Source: Campylobacter fetus subsp. fetus | GTDB lineage: Bacteria > Campylobacterota > Campylobacteria > Campylobacterales > Campylobacteraceae | Assembly (NCBI RefSeq): GCF_900475935.1 | Contig: NZ_LS483431.1 | Span: forward strand, 1,364,001-1,428,000 | Length of the DNA stretch: 64,000 nucleotides | Direction of reading: 5' to 3' | Part shown: one piece after another, positions 9,645 to 19,418 of the stretch | Layout: every line of letters starts with the position of its first letter | How positions within the stretch are numbered: the first letter of the stretch is position 1 | Notes under the pieces: model-generated | What the model was told of the DNA's origin: nothing | Databases searched by the model: none | Seen by the model: the letters and a program-made list of their open reading frames with translations, nothing else | Made by a program: the position numbers and the translations under genes

Positions 9645-10769
9645 TTGAATTTGTACGTTATATACTACTTTTTACTATATCCTTTTTTATTGATTTTAGC
9701 ATTTTTTCGCAAAAAAACAGATAAAATATTAATTATTCAAACAGCCAAAATCGGAGATTATGCCAACTCTACAATTATTTTTGGCGAAGCTAGCAGCACT
9801 AAAGGTGGTAAATTTGATATTGTTTTAGATGAAATTAATATTAATTTTGCAAATTACGACTCTAGAATAGAAAATAAATTTATAATAAACCGATATAAAA
9901 AAGGGGTTAAAAAGTTTATTTTGGGTTTTAAACTATTTTTTAAAAGCTATGATAAAATTTATGTTTTGATGCCGAATAATCTAAATTTATTTCTAGCTAA
10001 ATTCGCTTTTTCAAAGCATATAATTACGATCAGTCACTACAAAAACAGTTCTCTTTTTTACCTACTTTCAAAAAATGCCAAGGTTATTCACCATACAAAA
10101 GAAGATTTAACGCTTAAAACATACTTAAAAATGCTTGATTTAGAACTTTTTCAAAATGAGCTTCAAAAAGATATGATTAAAGTTAAAAAAATAGTTCAAA
10201 AACCACTATTTATACCCGAAAAGTATGAAAATTTATTTATAAATGAGAATAAATTCAAAATCGGATTGAGTCTTAGTGCCGGAAATAAAATGAAAACGAT
10301 AATTCCTCAAACATGGGATAAAATATTTGAAATATTAAGCAAATTCGATGTTGAAATTTACATTTTTGGAGTCGGAGATGAGATAAATTTACTTAAAAAT
10401 ACCGACACAAAAAATATAAAAATAGTATCGTTAGTAGATAAAATCAGCCTTAACGAACTGCCTTTTTACATATCAAAAATGAATCTTTATATCTCAAGTG
10501 ATACCGGAAATTACTACATCGCAGACACTATGGAAGTGCCTACCATATGTTTTATGGGGCCTTGTTTTGCAAGCGAACAAAGAGGCGTATTTAACTCGCT
10601 TATCATAAAATCAAATTTACCACCGTTTAGTGCTGTTTTTGATACGATTTATAAAGCGGATGCTAAAAAGTATTTTGAAATCACTCAAAAAGATGAAAAA
10701 AATATATATGAATTTATAAATAATCTTTATAAATCTTTTCTATCTGACAAAGATAGTTTTCCAAACTGA
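9645..10769 (+). CDS. GT9-like glycosyltransferase, divergent
   Basis: 374 residues. It begins with a hydrophobic segment (YVIYYFLLYPFLLILAFF) that may associate with the membrane, then IIQTAKIGDYANSTIIFGE, a GT9-type N-terminal loop. The donor side shows KIGLSLSAGNKMKTIIPQTWDKIF and YISSDTGNYYIADTMEVP with CFMGPC. Both signatures are weaker than in waaC or waaF, so substrate and even heptose use are uncertain. There is no ATG near the 5' end: TTG at 9645 or TTG at 9651 starts it. The second is better spaced from the AGAGG at 9640-9644. Convergent overlap of 56 bases with the next gene. Confidence 0.75.
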   Translation: MNLYVIYYFLLYPFLLILAFFRKKTDKILIIQTAKIGDYANSTIIFGEASSTKGGKFDIVLDEININFANYDSRIENKFIINRYKKGVKKFILGFKLFFKSYDKIYVLMPNNLNLFLAKFAFSKHIITISHYKNSSLFYLLSKNAKVIHHTKEDLTLKTYLKMLDLELFQNELQKDMIKVKKIVQKPLFIPEKYENLFINENKFKIGLSLSAGNKMKTIIPQTWDKIFEILSKFDVEIYIFGVGDEINLLKNTDTKNIKIVSLVDKISLNELPFYISKMNLYISSDTGNYYIADTMEVPTICFMGPCFASEQRGVFNSLIIKSNLPPFSAVFDTIYKADAKKYFEITQKDEKNIYEFINNLYKSFLSDKDSFPN

Positions 10770-11820
10770 AATTAGATATTATAGACATATCTGGTTCTTT
10801 GGATGTTGGCTTTTTAAGCTTTTTCAAACATTCTAACAAAGAAACACTATCGCGTTTTACTATATGAAAATTATCTTTATTTGACGAAATATTATAAATT
10901 TCTCTGATAACTGATATATCAGAATATATCACTCCAAGTCCGATGCTAAGTCCTTCGATAGCAACTCTAGGCAATCCCTCATCACTTGAAAATCCAAGAA
11001 TATAATCGCTCTTTGCATAAATTTTATCCATATTTTTTACAAAACCAAGATATTTTACCTTACCTTGTTTTTCTAACACCTGAAGTTTTTGGATAAGTTT
11101 TTTATCCACTTCGCCTCCTGCTAGATAAAGCTTAATATCATCTCTTTTTAAACTCAAAAAAGCATCGAAAACAAGGCTGTGTCCTTTAAGACTCAAGAAA
11201 TTTGCCGGCATAATGATAGAAATATCAGAATTATCCGAGTGTTTATTCGTGGTTAAACCGCTACAAATAACAGGATTATAAACGATATTTTTAGAAATTT
11301 CTATCTGATTAGCGTAAAAATCATAAGTTGAATTTGAAACGCTAATAGCTAAAAAATTGAGTTTTTTCAGCTTAGATAGCTTAAAATCTTCTATTTTTGA
11401 ATTCTTTCTTAAATGCTGGATAACTTTTATGCCAAGCAAATTTGCAGCTTCATTGTAAGCCAAATTCGTTGAAAAATGATTGTTAAGATGCACGGCATGG
11501 ATGCTCAGACTTTTTAGCAGATCAAAAGCAAATTTTAGATCATTTGTATACAAAACTTTATCCAAAAGTTTTTTCGAAAACACCCTTAAAATCTCTCTTT
11601 TCATTTTACAAATCCTATTTTTAGGCTTAAAATATATAAAAGTAGCACCCATTTTATCGATTATCTGCGATATTTTTTTATCACCAACCATATAATCATT
11701 TTCAAAATATACATAAATTTTATACTCATTTTTGCCTAATAAAGCACCTAAAAGATATAAAAAACTTTTCGTTCCGCCGCCATATTCAAGCCCGGTATCT
11801 ATAAATAAAATCTTTTTCAT
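10714..11820 (-). CDS. Glycosyltransferase family 4 (GT-B), LOS biosynthesis
   Basis: 368 residues. N-terminal FIDTGLEYGGGTKSFLYLL is a GT4 loop. The C-terminal half has IIMPANFLSLKGHSLVFDAF, LYLAGG, VKYLGFV, ILGFSSDEGLPRVAIEGLSIG (E-x7-E) and GVIYSDISVIREI. This is the usual retaining GT4 donor site; the sugar is unknown. Last gene of the minus-strand run waaL-GT9-GT4-GT9-GT4, and its ATG overlaps the preceding stop (ATGA). Confidence 0.82.
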   Translation of the reverse strand: MKKILFIDTGLEYGGGTKSFLYLLGALLGKNEYKIYVYFENDYMVGDKKISQIIDKMGATFIYFKPKNRICKMKREILRVFSKKLLDKVLYTNDLKFAFDLLKSLSIHAVHLNNHFSTNLAYNEAANLLGIKVIQHLRKNSKIEDFKLSKLKKLNFLAISVSNSTYDFYANQIEISKNIVYNPVICSGLTTNKHSDNSDISIIMPANFLSLKGHSLVFDAFLSLKRDDIKLYLAGGEVDKKLIQKLQVLEKQGKVKYLGFVKNMDKIYAKSDYILGFSSDEGLPRVAIEGLSIGLGVIYSDISVIREIYNISSNKDNFHIVKRDSVSLLECLKKLKKPTSKEPDMSIISNFSLENYLCQIEKIYKDYL

Positions 11821-12896
11821 ATCATCTCTTTTAGTATATCAAAAACTTCTTTTGCTTCTATTTGTAACATGCAAGCTTGATATTTACACCTTTTTGAAAC
11901 GCAAATTTCACAAGTTCTTTCTTTTTTTATAAATTTATGTATATCGGTATCAAAATTTGGATTTGAATTTTCAGGCTCTGCTACGATAAATAATGCTATA
12001 GTAGGCGTTCTAAGTGCAGCTGCTATATGTAGCGGTCCCGTGTCTGGAGTGATAAAAATATCAAGCCTATCTATCAACGCTGCTGCTTCTTTTATACTAA
12101 ATTTGCCAGCTAAATTCAAAACATTTTTACTATCAAGCAATTTCTCAAGAGCGTAGCACATATGCTTTTCACTGGGACTTCCGGTTAAAACTATTTTTGC
12201 ATTAGTCTGTTTTAAAATCAAATCTCCAAGCTCTTTCCAACGCTGTAAAAACCACTGTCTAGAAACCGTACTAGCACCCATTTGAAAACCGATAAATTTC
12301 TCGCCGCCGCTTCTTTTTAATATTTTATCTACGTTTTTATAACAACTATCTTCCAAAAATAGCTCAAGTCTCGTATTATCAGAGTTAATTCCTATAAAAC
12401 TAAGCTGCTCCAGTCTATTTAGAACAATATACCTAAGTTTGCCATAAGCCAAGGTAGAGTTTGAGTGGAAATGGTTGAATTCATTTTTAGAATTTGGCAA
12501 TTTAAAAATATATTTTATACCGCTAAGAACCGCTAATGGCGTAGCTTGAGGCTCATTTGAATGAAGCAAAAAAGCTATATCTATATTTTTGGATTTCAAT
12601 ATATTTAAAGTCTTGAAAAAACCGCTCCATTTACCATTGTATAAAATTATTTCATCTATAAACGGACTATTTATAAACAGATCCGCGTTTGATGGGTTTA
12701 AAAGAGCTATGGCTTTTTTATCTGGATATACCTTTTTAAATTCCCTAAAAACAGGAATGTTAAAAAGCGTGTCTCCTATGGCGGTATTACTAAAAAAACA
12801 GACGGTTTTAAAAGATTCGCTTACCAAGTTGGTTTTTATAACTTTTTTATTTCTAAGTAAAAATTTAACGACCAACTCATAAAAATTAATCTTCAT
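11817..12896 (-). CDS. GT9 heptosyltransferase-family glycosyltransferase
   Basis: 359 residues. N-terminal TVCFFSNTAIGDTLFNIPVF and C-terminal FIGFQMGASTVSRQWFLQRW, IVLTGSPSEK, IFITPDTGPLHIAAALRTP define a GT9 enzyme. A C-terminal cysteine cluster (CEICVSKRCKYQACML) is like that of other LOS heptosyltransferases. FIVAEPENSNPNFD replaces the usual FGPT-type loop, which may indicate another donor or acceptor. It overlaps the upstream GT4 gene by 11 bases and the downstream one by 4, in one tight operon. Confidence 0.82.
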   Translation of the reverse strand: MKINFYELVVKFLLRNKKVIKTNLVSESFKTVCFFSNTAIGDTLFNIPVFREFKKVYPDKKAIALLNPSNADLFINSPFIDEIILYNGKWSGFFKTLNILKSKNIDIAFLLHSNEPQATPLAVLSGIKYIFKLPNSKNEFNHFHSNSTLAYGKLRYIVLNRLEQLSFIGINSDNTRLELFLEDSCYKNVDKILKRSGGEKFIGFQMGASTVSRQWFLQRWKELGDLILKQTNAKIVLTGSPSEKHMCYALEKLLDSKNVLNLAGKFSIKEAAALIDRLDIFITPDTGPLHIAAALRTPTIALFIVAEPENSNPNFDTDIHKFIKKERTCEICVSKRCKYQACMLQIEAKEVFDILKEMI

Positions 12897-13941
12897 TTAC
12901 CAGCTCTTCATAAATTTGTTGCGTCTTTTTTGCCATAACTTCAGTAGAAAAGCTATCTTTTACATATTTTATACCGTTTTTTGCAAACTCAGCTCTAAGA
13001 TCTGTGTTTTCTATCAAAATTTTCAAAGCTGTTTTTAGACTTTCTAAATTTCCGTTTTCAAACAAAAGTCCTGTTTGAGCGTCTTTGATAGCTTCTGGTA
13101 TGCCTCCGACTCTACTTCCTATGCAAGCAACTCCTGCGCTACTTGCTTCTAAGATAGCAGTGCCCAGAGCCTCCATATTTGATGGCAACACAAAGATATC
13201 AAGCGAACCTAAAAACTCGCTCACGTTATCTCTATTTCCAAGCATAAATATGTTATTTCTACCGATTATAAGATTTTCTAAGTTCTGTTTTTGAGGCCCG
13301 TCGCCGATAATAACCAAAGCTGTTTTAGGTAAGTTTAACTCGTTAAAAGCTTCTACTAAAAGTTTATGATTTTTAGCCGCTCTTAGAACTGCTACTATGC
13401 CTATCAATACAGTTTCTTCACTCAACCCTAACTCTTTTTTTAAATTCAATTTAAAATTTTTAGTATATTTTTGAGTATCAACACCTGTGCGGATAACTTC
13501 TATCAAATTCTCTTTTACACCACGTCTTACTAGAGACTCTTTAGTAGCATTTGAAACGGCTACTACTTTTGAGCTAAGATTATAACTAAACGGTGATTTT
13601 ATAGGAGTTTGCAAGTGTCTTGTACGCACGACTTTTACGCCGCAAATTTTACCAACGATAGAGCCGATATTTCCATCTTTTCCAGAATGTGTAGAAATAA
13701 TCTTAATGCCGTTTTTCTTAACAAACCAGCAAATTTTAATAACAGTAAAAATATTATAAACTTTTTTCAGATTAAACTCCACGAAGCTGCATTTTATAGG
13801 TTTTTCAAGAGATTTTGACCCTCTGTTTAATCCGTAAAATACTTTAAATTTACTCTCATCAAGCGCGTTGATAAGACGCATAGTTCTATGCTCTTGCCCA
13901 CCAAATCCAAGTGAGCTTTCAAGCTCTAATATATTTATCAT
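12886..13941 (-). CDS. Glycosyltransferase family 4, LOS biosynthesis
   Basis: 351 residues. Opens with ILELESSLGFGGQEHRTMRL, a GT4 signature, followed by IKIISTHSGKDGNIGSIVG. The donor half has LIGIVAVLRAAKNHKLLVEAF, ALVIIGDGPQK, FMLGNRDNVSEFLGSLDIFVLPS and NMEALGTAILEASSAGVACIG (E-x7-E). These are all present and intact. Its ATG overlaps the stop of the upstream GT9 gene (ATGA). Sugar specificity cannot be read. Confidence 0.84.
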   Translation of the reverse strand: MINILELESSLGFGGQEHRTMRLINALDESKFKVFYGLNRGSKSLEKPIKCSFVEFNLKKVYNIFTVIKICWFVKKNGIKIISTHSGKDGNIGSIVGKICGVKVVRTRHLQTPIKSPFSYNLSSKVVAVSNATKESLVRRGVKENLIEVIRTGVDTQKYTKNFKLNLKKELGLSEETVLIGIVAVLRAAKNHKLLVEAFNELNLPKTALVIIGDGPQKQNLENLIIGRNNIFMLGNRDNVSEFLGSLDIFVLPSNMEALGTAILEASSAGVACIGSRVGGIPEAIKDAQTGLLFENGNLESLKTALKILIENTDLRAEFAKNGIKYVKDSFSTEVMAKKTQQIYEELVNED

Positions 13942-14858
13942 TTTATCACCTCGTTAACTGCGTCAAATACCGTTTGTATATTTAAATTTGAAGCTACTAG
14001 GCTCTCATCTTGAAGACATTTTGCTCCCCACGGCGACCAACGATTTATATTTGTTTTTCCGAGTATTCCTATAGTTTTTACACCGAGCGCCGGTCCAAGA
14101 TGCATAACACCGCCATCGCACGACAAAAGCAGCTTTGCGCCGCTTAAAAAGTTCGCAAGCTCGTTAAAACTTGATGTTTTTAGGTATTTTATACCGCTTT
14201 TCTTGGATATATTTTGTCCAAAATCAGAATCTTCAGCCGTTATAACAACATTATCGAATTTGGATTTTAAGAACCCAGATATGCCCAAAATCTGCTCGTC
14301 ATTTAGCATATTTTGAGGGATCCTTGAACTAATATGAAAAAATACAAAATCTTTATATTGCTCACTCATACTATCTGGTACGAAAAGTGTTTTTTCACCG
14401 TTATAGCATATTCCAAACGACTTTAAACACTCAAAACAGAACATAACTTCATGCTCACCTGAAAATAATATTTTATCACTAACGTGTGATTTGCCATTTT
14501 TGTCACCTACTCCGATTATTTTTTTTGCTCTACTAGTTATAGCGAATAATTCGGCAGAAGCGGAGTAGCCGGTGCGAAATATAATCGCAGTGTCATAACC
14601 GGTTTTATAAATTTCAAACAGCATTTTAGCTTTACCAAAAACGGCTTTTAGCTTCTGGAGGATTCCTTTTTTATGCTTTGGTTTTGTATAACTATAAATT
14701 TTATTTATAAATGGATTATTTTTTATAACGCATTCATTATAACTATTTACTACTATATCGATTTGATCGTTACGAAAATGTTTTCTAAGCGCCTCTATAG
14801 CAGGAGTCGTGCAGATAAGATCACCTATATTATCGTTTCTTATAAGCAAAATTTTCAT
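13938..14858 (-). CDS. GT9 heptosyltransferase-family glycosyltransferase
   Basis: About 306 residues. N-terminal MKILLIRNDNIGDLICTTPAIEAL is a near-canonical GT9 start. The C-terminal side has KLLLSCDGGVMHLGPALGVKTIG and GKTNINRWSPWG, the donor loop. It is the shortest of the six GT9 proteins in the locus. I choose ATG at 14858 because AAGGA lies five bases upstream; a GTG three bases earlier is possible. The 5' end overlaps the end of the ligase gene by about 29 bases. Confidence 0.83.
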   Translation of the reverse strand: MKILLIRNDNIGDLICTTPAIEALRKHFRNDQIDIVVNSYNECVIKNNPFINKIYSYTKPKHKKGILQKLKAVFGKAKMLFEIYKTGYDTAIIFRTGYSASAELFAITSRAKKIIGVGDKNGKSHVSDKILFSGEHEVMFCFECLKSFGICYNGEKTLFVPDSMSEQYKDFVFFHISSRIPQNMLNDEQILGISGFLKSKFDNVVITAEDSDFGQNISKKSGIKYLKTSSFNELANFLSGAKLLLSCDGGVMHLGPALGVKTIGILGKTNINRWSPWGAKCLQDESLVASNLNIQTVFDAVNEVIK

Positions 14859-16137
14859 CACTATCCTTTTTATAGTATGAGTTAAGCATCATCACAAATC
14901 CAACCATATAAAACATATATAATATTCGTAAGTTAATTGATTCAAATAGCCCTCTCACTCCAAAATATGCAATCACCGACAAAAATATAGCTAGATACAT
15001 AAGATTTCTTGTTGTTTTAAATTTAGAGTAAGATACCAAAACAAGCCAAAGCACTATAAAAACCAACATTGATGTGCCGAATACACCGTAATAATAGTAT
15101 TTTCCCACAAAAAAAGGTTCATCGTTCCACCAAAATCTCTCCCCGCTATCTTTATGAATTTGCATCATAGAGATATTTGCTCCTTTGTCATTTTCATCAC
15201 GTAAAAATGAGTCATACTGATCTTTGCCATACCCTAATCCGACAAAAGCTCTTGGGCTATTTAGCAAAAGCGGAAGTCTCTCTTTTAGTATAAGATCTCT
15301 TCCGGAACTATATGATCCTTGCGAAAGCTTGTATTTAGCGATAGATGAGTCAAAAAGTATCAAAAAAATAGCAGAAAAGCAGATGGCTGCAAAAACTACT
15401 ATGTATTTTAAATTTTTCTTATAAATCTCTTTAAATCCATTTTGATAACTAATAATAAAAAATAGAACGATACAGACAAATCCAGCCAAATAACTACCTC
15501 TGGCTCCGGCTAAAACGTCCATAATTATAGGTAAAATTATACATAAAATCAGCGATAAAAACCGTATCGAATTTGATCTAAAAAACAGCATAGATATTAG
15601 TCCAAAAGCTAAAAATCTATCTACGTAATCAGCGTAAGCTCTGCTAATAATCCTTCCGCTCTCAAACGTCTCCGCATCGATATCATTGAAATTAAAAAAC
15701 AGAGGTTTAGAGTAAGAAATCGTAACAAAAATAAAAGCTAAAATAACAGAATAAAACATAAATTTTATCTTATCTTTGCTACCATCAAACCAGCATAAAA
15801 TAACTATCAAAAATACAGAGCCTCTTCCAAACTCGCTAAAAGCCTCTTTAAACGAATTAAATCTAGGATCATATGGAAAAAACGATACTACGGCAACGTA
15901 GATAATAAAAAATATAATAGCCAAAAATGCTGGTTTTGCACTATTGAAATTTGTTTTTAAATTTAAAAATAGTGCTTTTTTATCTATCAAAAACAAGCAA
16001 AAAACAAGCAAAAATGATAGGTAAAGAGATATATTTTTAACGGCGGTAAATTTAAAATGATGCTCAGTTATAAAAAATAGCGCCAAAAGTATCAAAATAA
16101 CTATATCAAAATATTTAAAAAGCCTTGTTTTGCTCAC
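14830..16137 (-). CDS. waaL: O-antigen ligase family membrane protein
   Basis: 435 residues, mostly hydrophobic, with about ten transmembrane segments and one long periplasmic loop (roughly residues 240-350, including AKYKLSQGSYSSGRDLILKE and LVGLG-like YGKDQYDSFL). This topology and the RG in AGARGSYLAGF fit the Wzy_C/WaaL superfamily, which transfers undecaprenyl-linked glycans onto lipid A-core. By position in an LOS locus WaaL is more likely than the polymerase Wzy, but the two are hard to tell apart by sequence. First gene of a minus-strand operon of five; about 87 bp separate it from a divergent GT4 gene. Confidence 0.75.
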   Translation of the reverse strand: MSKTRLFKYFDIVILILLALFFITEHHFKFTAVKNISLYLSFLLVFCLFLIDKKALFLNLKTNFNSAKPAFLAIIFFIIYVAVVSFFPYDPRFNSFKEAFSEFGRGSVFLIVILCWFDGSKDKIKFMFYSVILAFIFVTISYSKPLFFNFNDIDAETFESGRIISRAYADYVDRFLAFGLISMLFFRSNSIRFLSLILCIILPIIMDVLAGARGSYLAGFVCIVLFFIISYQNGFKEIYKKNLKYIVVFAAICFSAIFLILFDSSIAKYKLSQGSYSSGRDLILKERLPLLLNSPRAFVGLGYGKDQYDSFLRDENDKGANISMMQIHKDSGERFWWNDEPFFVGKYYYYGVFGTSMLVFIVLWLVLVSYSKFKTTRNLMYLAIFLSVIAYFGVRGLFESINLRILYMFYMVGFVMMLNSYYKKDSDENFAYKKR

Positions 16138-16224
16138 GATTTTCCTTATGAAATAATTGTATTATAACCAACATTATATTAAAAAATAATGTAAAAACAG
16201 CTATTTTTATGTTAAAATGATTGA

Positions 16225-17256
16225 ATGAAAAAGATAGTATTTCTAAGAACAGATCCAAGTGCTACTGGTGGGGCTGAAAGGTACTTGACACGACTTAAAA
16301 ACGCCCTTAAAAACTCAGGCATAAACTCAGAGATAAGAAGTTTTAAAGGAAATAAAAAGTTAAGTTCATGGCTAAAAGCACTTAAATTTAATGCTCAAGT
16401 AAAAAACGAAAAAAACGAAGATGAAATATACTTCAGTTTAGACAGAGTCACATCAGCCGATATCTACAGGGCGGGCGATGGGGTGCATAAAGTTTATAGA
16501 TCTTTAAAACCATTTTGGTTTTTTAATCCTTTAAATTTTGTATATGTTTATCTTGAGAAAAGATGCTTTTTAAATTCCAAAAGCATAATCACAAACTCAA
16601 ATTTGATAAAACAGCAAATCATAGATACGTACGGTATCGATAAAGATAAAATAACAACTATATACAACGGTATAAATCTTCCGACAAAAGTAGAAAAAGG
16701 AAGTGCAAAAATGCGACTTTGCGAGAAATTCGGGCTAAATTACGAGCTTCCTATACTACTTTTTGTAGGAAGCGGTTTTAAAAGAAAAGGAGTAAGCGAG
16801 TTTCTAAGCATTATCTCAAAAATATCACTAGCCATAAACACAATTATAGTAGGTAGTGATAAAAATATAAAAAAATATAAAAATCTAGCAAAAAAACTAG
16901 GCATAAACGCCATATTTACAGGCAAACAAAGAGTCGTAAACGACTTTTATGAAGGTGCTGATATGTTTATATTTCCTACTCATTATGAGCCGTTTTCTAA
17001 CGTTATTTTAGAAGCCCTTAGCTATGGATGCGTCTGCATAACAACTAGACAAAACGGTGCTAGCGAGATACTTGATAAAGATTTTATCATGGATCAACCT
17101 AAGAGTTTTGAGATAGCAAATTTCATAGAAAAAATCTTAAAAGACAACAAACTGCTTTCAAAAATACAAACTTCAAATTTAGAATTATCAAAAAAATTCA
17201 GCATAGAAGATAACGCTAAAAAAACGATGGAAATCATAAATGCGCATACTAATTGA
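16225..17256 (+). CDS. Glycosyltransferase family 4, WaaG-like
   Basis: 343 residues. IVFLRTDPSATGGAERYLTR and the block DIYRAGDGVHKVYRSLKPFW resemble WaaG-type core alpha-glucosyltransferases. The donor half shows LLFVGSGFKRKGVSEFL, IIVGSDK, AIFTGKQRVVNDFYEGADMF and EPFSNVILEALSYGCV with E-x7-E. It is read with waaF, which begins 17 bases before its end, so it probably works directly before or after heptose II addition. Confidence 0.85.
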   Translation: MKKIVFLRTDPSATGGAERYLTRLKNALKNSGINSEIRSFKGNKKLSSWLKALKFNAQVKNEKNEDEIYFSLDRVTSADIYRAGDGVHKVYRSLKPFWFFNPLNFVYVYLEKRCFLNSKSIITNSNLIKQQIIDTYGIDKDKITTIYNGINLPTKVEKGSAKMRLCEKFGLNYELPILLFVGSGFKRKGVSEFLSIISKISLAINTIIVGSDKNIKKYKNLAKKLGINAIFTGKQRVVNDFYEGADMFIFPTHYEPFSNVILEALSYGCVCITTRQNGASEILDKDFIMDQPKSFEIANFIEKILKDNKLLSKIQTSNLELSKKFSIEDNAKKTMEIINAHTN

Positions 17257-18184
17257 ACTGCCAACATGGCTAGGTGACTCCGTGATGGCGAGCGCCGCCG
17301 TGCAAAGTCTAGCTCTAAACTATCCAAACTGTAAAATAACTTTTTTTGGCTCAGAGATTAGCACGAGTATTTACAGCTCTTATCCAAACCGTGAAAATAT
17401 TATTATCGATAATTCAAAAAAAGCTAGATTTAGACTATTTTATCTGCTAAAAACAGCTTTAAATTTAGATAAATTTGATATAGCCATAAGTTTCAGAAGT
17501 CATTTCTACTCAAAAGTATTTTTTAAATTTATAAAAGCAGACAAAAAAGCTATTTTTACACCTACAAAAAACGAAATTCATCAAGTGCAAAAATATATAA
17601 ATTTTATTATTGATTGTATAAATTTAAAAAAAAGCACAGATGAGCTAAAGCTATATTTTACTCCTTTTAAATTTAAAAACAAAACTCTAGGAATAAATCC
17701 AGGAGCAAGCTACGGAAGTGCGAAAAGATGGTATCCGCAATATTTTGCAAACGTAGCGATAAATTTAAAAGAGAGTTATGAAGTTGTCGTTTTTGGAGGG
17801 AAAAATGAACAAAATATCTGCGATGAAATAGCATTAGAGCTTAAAAAAAACGGAGTTAAATACCAAAATTTATGTTGCAAAACCACCGTTTGCGAGCTCG
17901 CAAGCTTTATAGCGGGTCTTGATATGTTTATCACCAACGATAGCGGTCCTATGCATATAGCAGCGGCTTTTAAGGTACCGACTATAGCGCTTTTTGGACC
18001 TACTAAGTTCAAAGAAACTTCTCCATATAAAAACAACAATGCAAAGATATTGCATCTTGATTTAGACTGTATGCCCTGTATGAAGAGAGTTTGTCCTTTG
18101 AACTCGCACGAATGCATGAAAAATCTAACACCAAAAATGGTGCTAGATGCTATTTATACGCTAAATCTACAGCCCCGCAAATAG
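17240..18184 (+). CDS. waaF: Lipopolysaccharide heptosyltransferase II
   Basis: 314 residues of GT9. [24 protein letters not shown] is the classic WaaF start. The donor part has [47 protein letters not shown] and [12 protein letters not shown]; a C-terminal cysteine cluster follows ([17 protein letters not shown]). It adds the second heptose to the inner core using ADP-heptose made by the adjacent hld/gmh operon. It overlaps the upstream GT4 by 17 bases and the convergent gmhA by 35, and marks the right border of the locus. Confidence 0.93.
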   Translation: MRILIELPTWLGDSVMASAAVQSLALNYPNCKITFFGSEISTSIYSSYPNRENIIIDNSKKARFRLFYLLKTALNLDKFDIAISFRSHFYSKVFFKFIKADKKAIFTPTKNEIHQVQKYINFIIDCINLKKSTDELKLYFTPFKFKNKTLGINPGASYGSAKRWYPQYFANVAINLKESYEVVVFGGKNEQNICDEIALELKKNGVKYQNLCCKTTVCELASFIAGLDMFITNDSGPMHIAAAFKVPTIALFGPTKFKETSPYKNNNAKILHLDLDCMPCMKRVCPLNSHECMKNLTPKMVLDAIYTLNLQPRK

Positions 18185-18710
18185 TATGAATCACTAAAAT
18201 ATGCATCTCTTGAATCCTAGCAGTATCATTAGCAGGTATTATCAAATTTAGATCACACAAATCATTCATAGCGCCTCCGCTTTTACCGCTTAGCCCAAGT
18301 GTTTTTAGTCCATTTTGCCTTGCCGTTTTTAGTGCTTTTAAAACATTTGCACTATTTCCGCTAGTAGAAATTCCTATCAAAATATCACCGCGTCTGCCTA
18401 AAGCTGCTGTTTGTCTTGCAAAAACCTCATCATAGCCATAGTCGTTTCCGATCGCAGTAAGAGCCGAAGTATCAGTGCTAAGAGCGATCCCGGCAAGCGG
18501 AGTTCTCTCTGTTTTATAACGCCCGGTAAGTTCTGCTGCAAAATGCTGAGAATCTGCAGCGCTTCCGCCATTTCCACATATTAAAACCTTACCGCCGTTC
18601 TTTAAAGTTTCAACCACCATTTCACACGCTTTTAAAACATTTTCATTTAACTCATAAACCATGTTTAAAGTCTCTTTGTGAGCTTCTAACTCATTTAAAA
18701 ATATACTCAT
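18150..18710 (-). CDS. gmhA: Phosphoheptose isomerase
   Basis: 186 residues, a single SIS domain. It converts sedoheptulose 7-phosphate to D-glycero-D-manno-heptose 7-phosphate, the first step of ADP-heptose synthesis. [20 protein letters not shown] is the phosphate-binding and active-site block; [19 protein letters not shown] is the second SIS motif; [15 protein letters not shown] is the C-terminal conserved helix. Length is normal. Last gene of the heptose operon, with AGGAG well placed before the ATG. Confidence 0.95.
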   Translation of the reverse strand: MSIFLNELEAHKETLNMVYELNENVLKACEMVVETLKNGGKVLICGNGGSAADSQHFAAELTGRYKTERTPLAGIALSTDTSALTAIGNDYGYDEVFARQTAALGRRGDILIGISTSGNSANVLKALKTARQNGLKTLGLSGKSGGAMNDLCDLNLIIPANDTARIQEMHILVIHTICGAVDLAYK

Positions 18711-18719
18711 AATTACTCC

Positions 18720-19418
18720 TTAATTTATAGAAAAATCAGCCGCGGCCTTAGCATGAAGCAGCGTCGTATCAAATATCTTTATATCGCAATCGTCATCTTT
18801 TATTAAAAGACCTATCTCGGTGCATCCTAGTATGACGCTATCTACACCGAGTTTTTTTGACTCGTTTATTATTTTTATAAATTCAATTTTAGAGCTTTGT
18901 TTTATATTGCCGATGCATAATTCATTAAAAATCACGCTATTTATAAAATCCGTATCAGACTTATTTGGAACTACTACTTCTATGGAATTTTTAGATATTT
19001 TATCTTTATAAAAACTCTCTGTCATGGTGTATTTGGTACCAAGCAAAAGCGCCTTTTTAGATCCGTTTTGCTTCAAAGCTTGAGCAGTAACATCGGCGAT
19101 ATGGATAAAAGGTATTTTTAAACTAGCAGTTATCATATCGGCAACTTTATGCATAGTATTCGTACAGATCATCACACACTCGGCACCGGCTTTTTCTAAA
19201 TTTAAAGCTGCGTCTAATAATACTTTACCACTTTTTTGCCACTCGTTTTGGCTTTGAAATTTTTCTATTTCATGAAAATCTAAGCTATAAACTATACATT
19301 TAGCGCTGTGCAAGCCTCCTAGCCTATCTCTTATCTCTTCATTTAATACTTTATAATACGTAAGAGTACTCTCCCAGCTCATACCGCCTATTAGCCCGAC
19401 TACTCTCACAGGTTTCAT
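18720..19418 (-). CDS. Aspartate/glutamate racemase family protein
   Basis: 232 residues. N-terminal VGLIGGMSWESTLTYYKVLN is the signature of the YgeA/aspartate racemase subfamily. The two catalytic cysteines are in VMICTNTMHK (C85) and VILGCTEIGLLI (C199). Such enzymes interconvert L- and D-forms of Asp, Glu or other amino acids without cofactor. It lies inside the heptose operon: its ATG overlaps the hldE stop (ATGA) and gmhA begins 9 bases after it. That placement suggests co-expression with LOS heptose synthesis, but no link is known to me. Confidence 0.85.
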   Translation of the reverse strand: MKPVRVVGLIGGMSWESTLTYYKVLNEEIRDRLGGLHSAKCIVYSLDFHEIEKFQSQNEWQKSGKVLLDAALNLEKAGAECVMICTNTMHKVADMITASLKIPFIHIADVTAQALKQNGSKKALLLGTKYTMTESFYKDKISKNSIEVVVPNKSDTDFINSVIFNELCIGNIKQSSKIEFIKIINESKKLGVDSVILGCTEIGLLIKDDDCDIKIFDTTLLHAKAAADFSIN

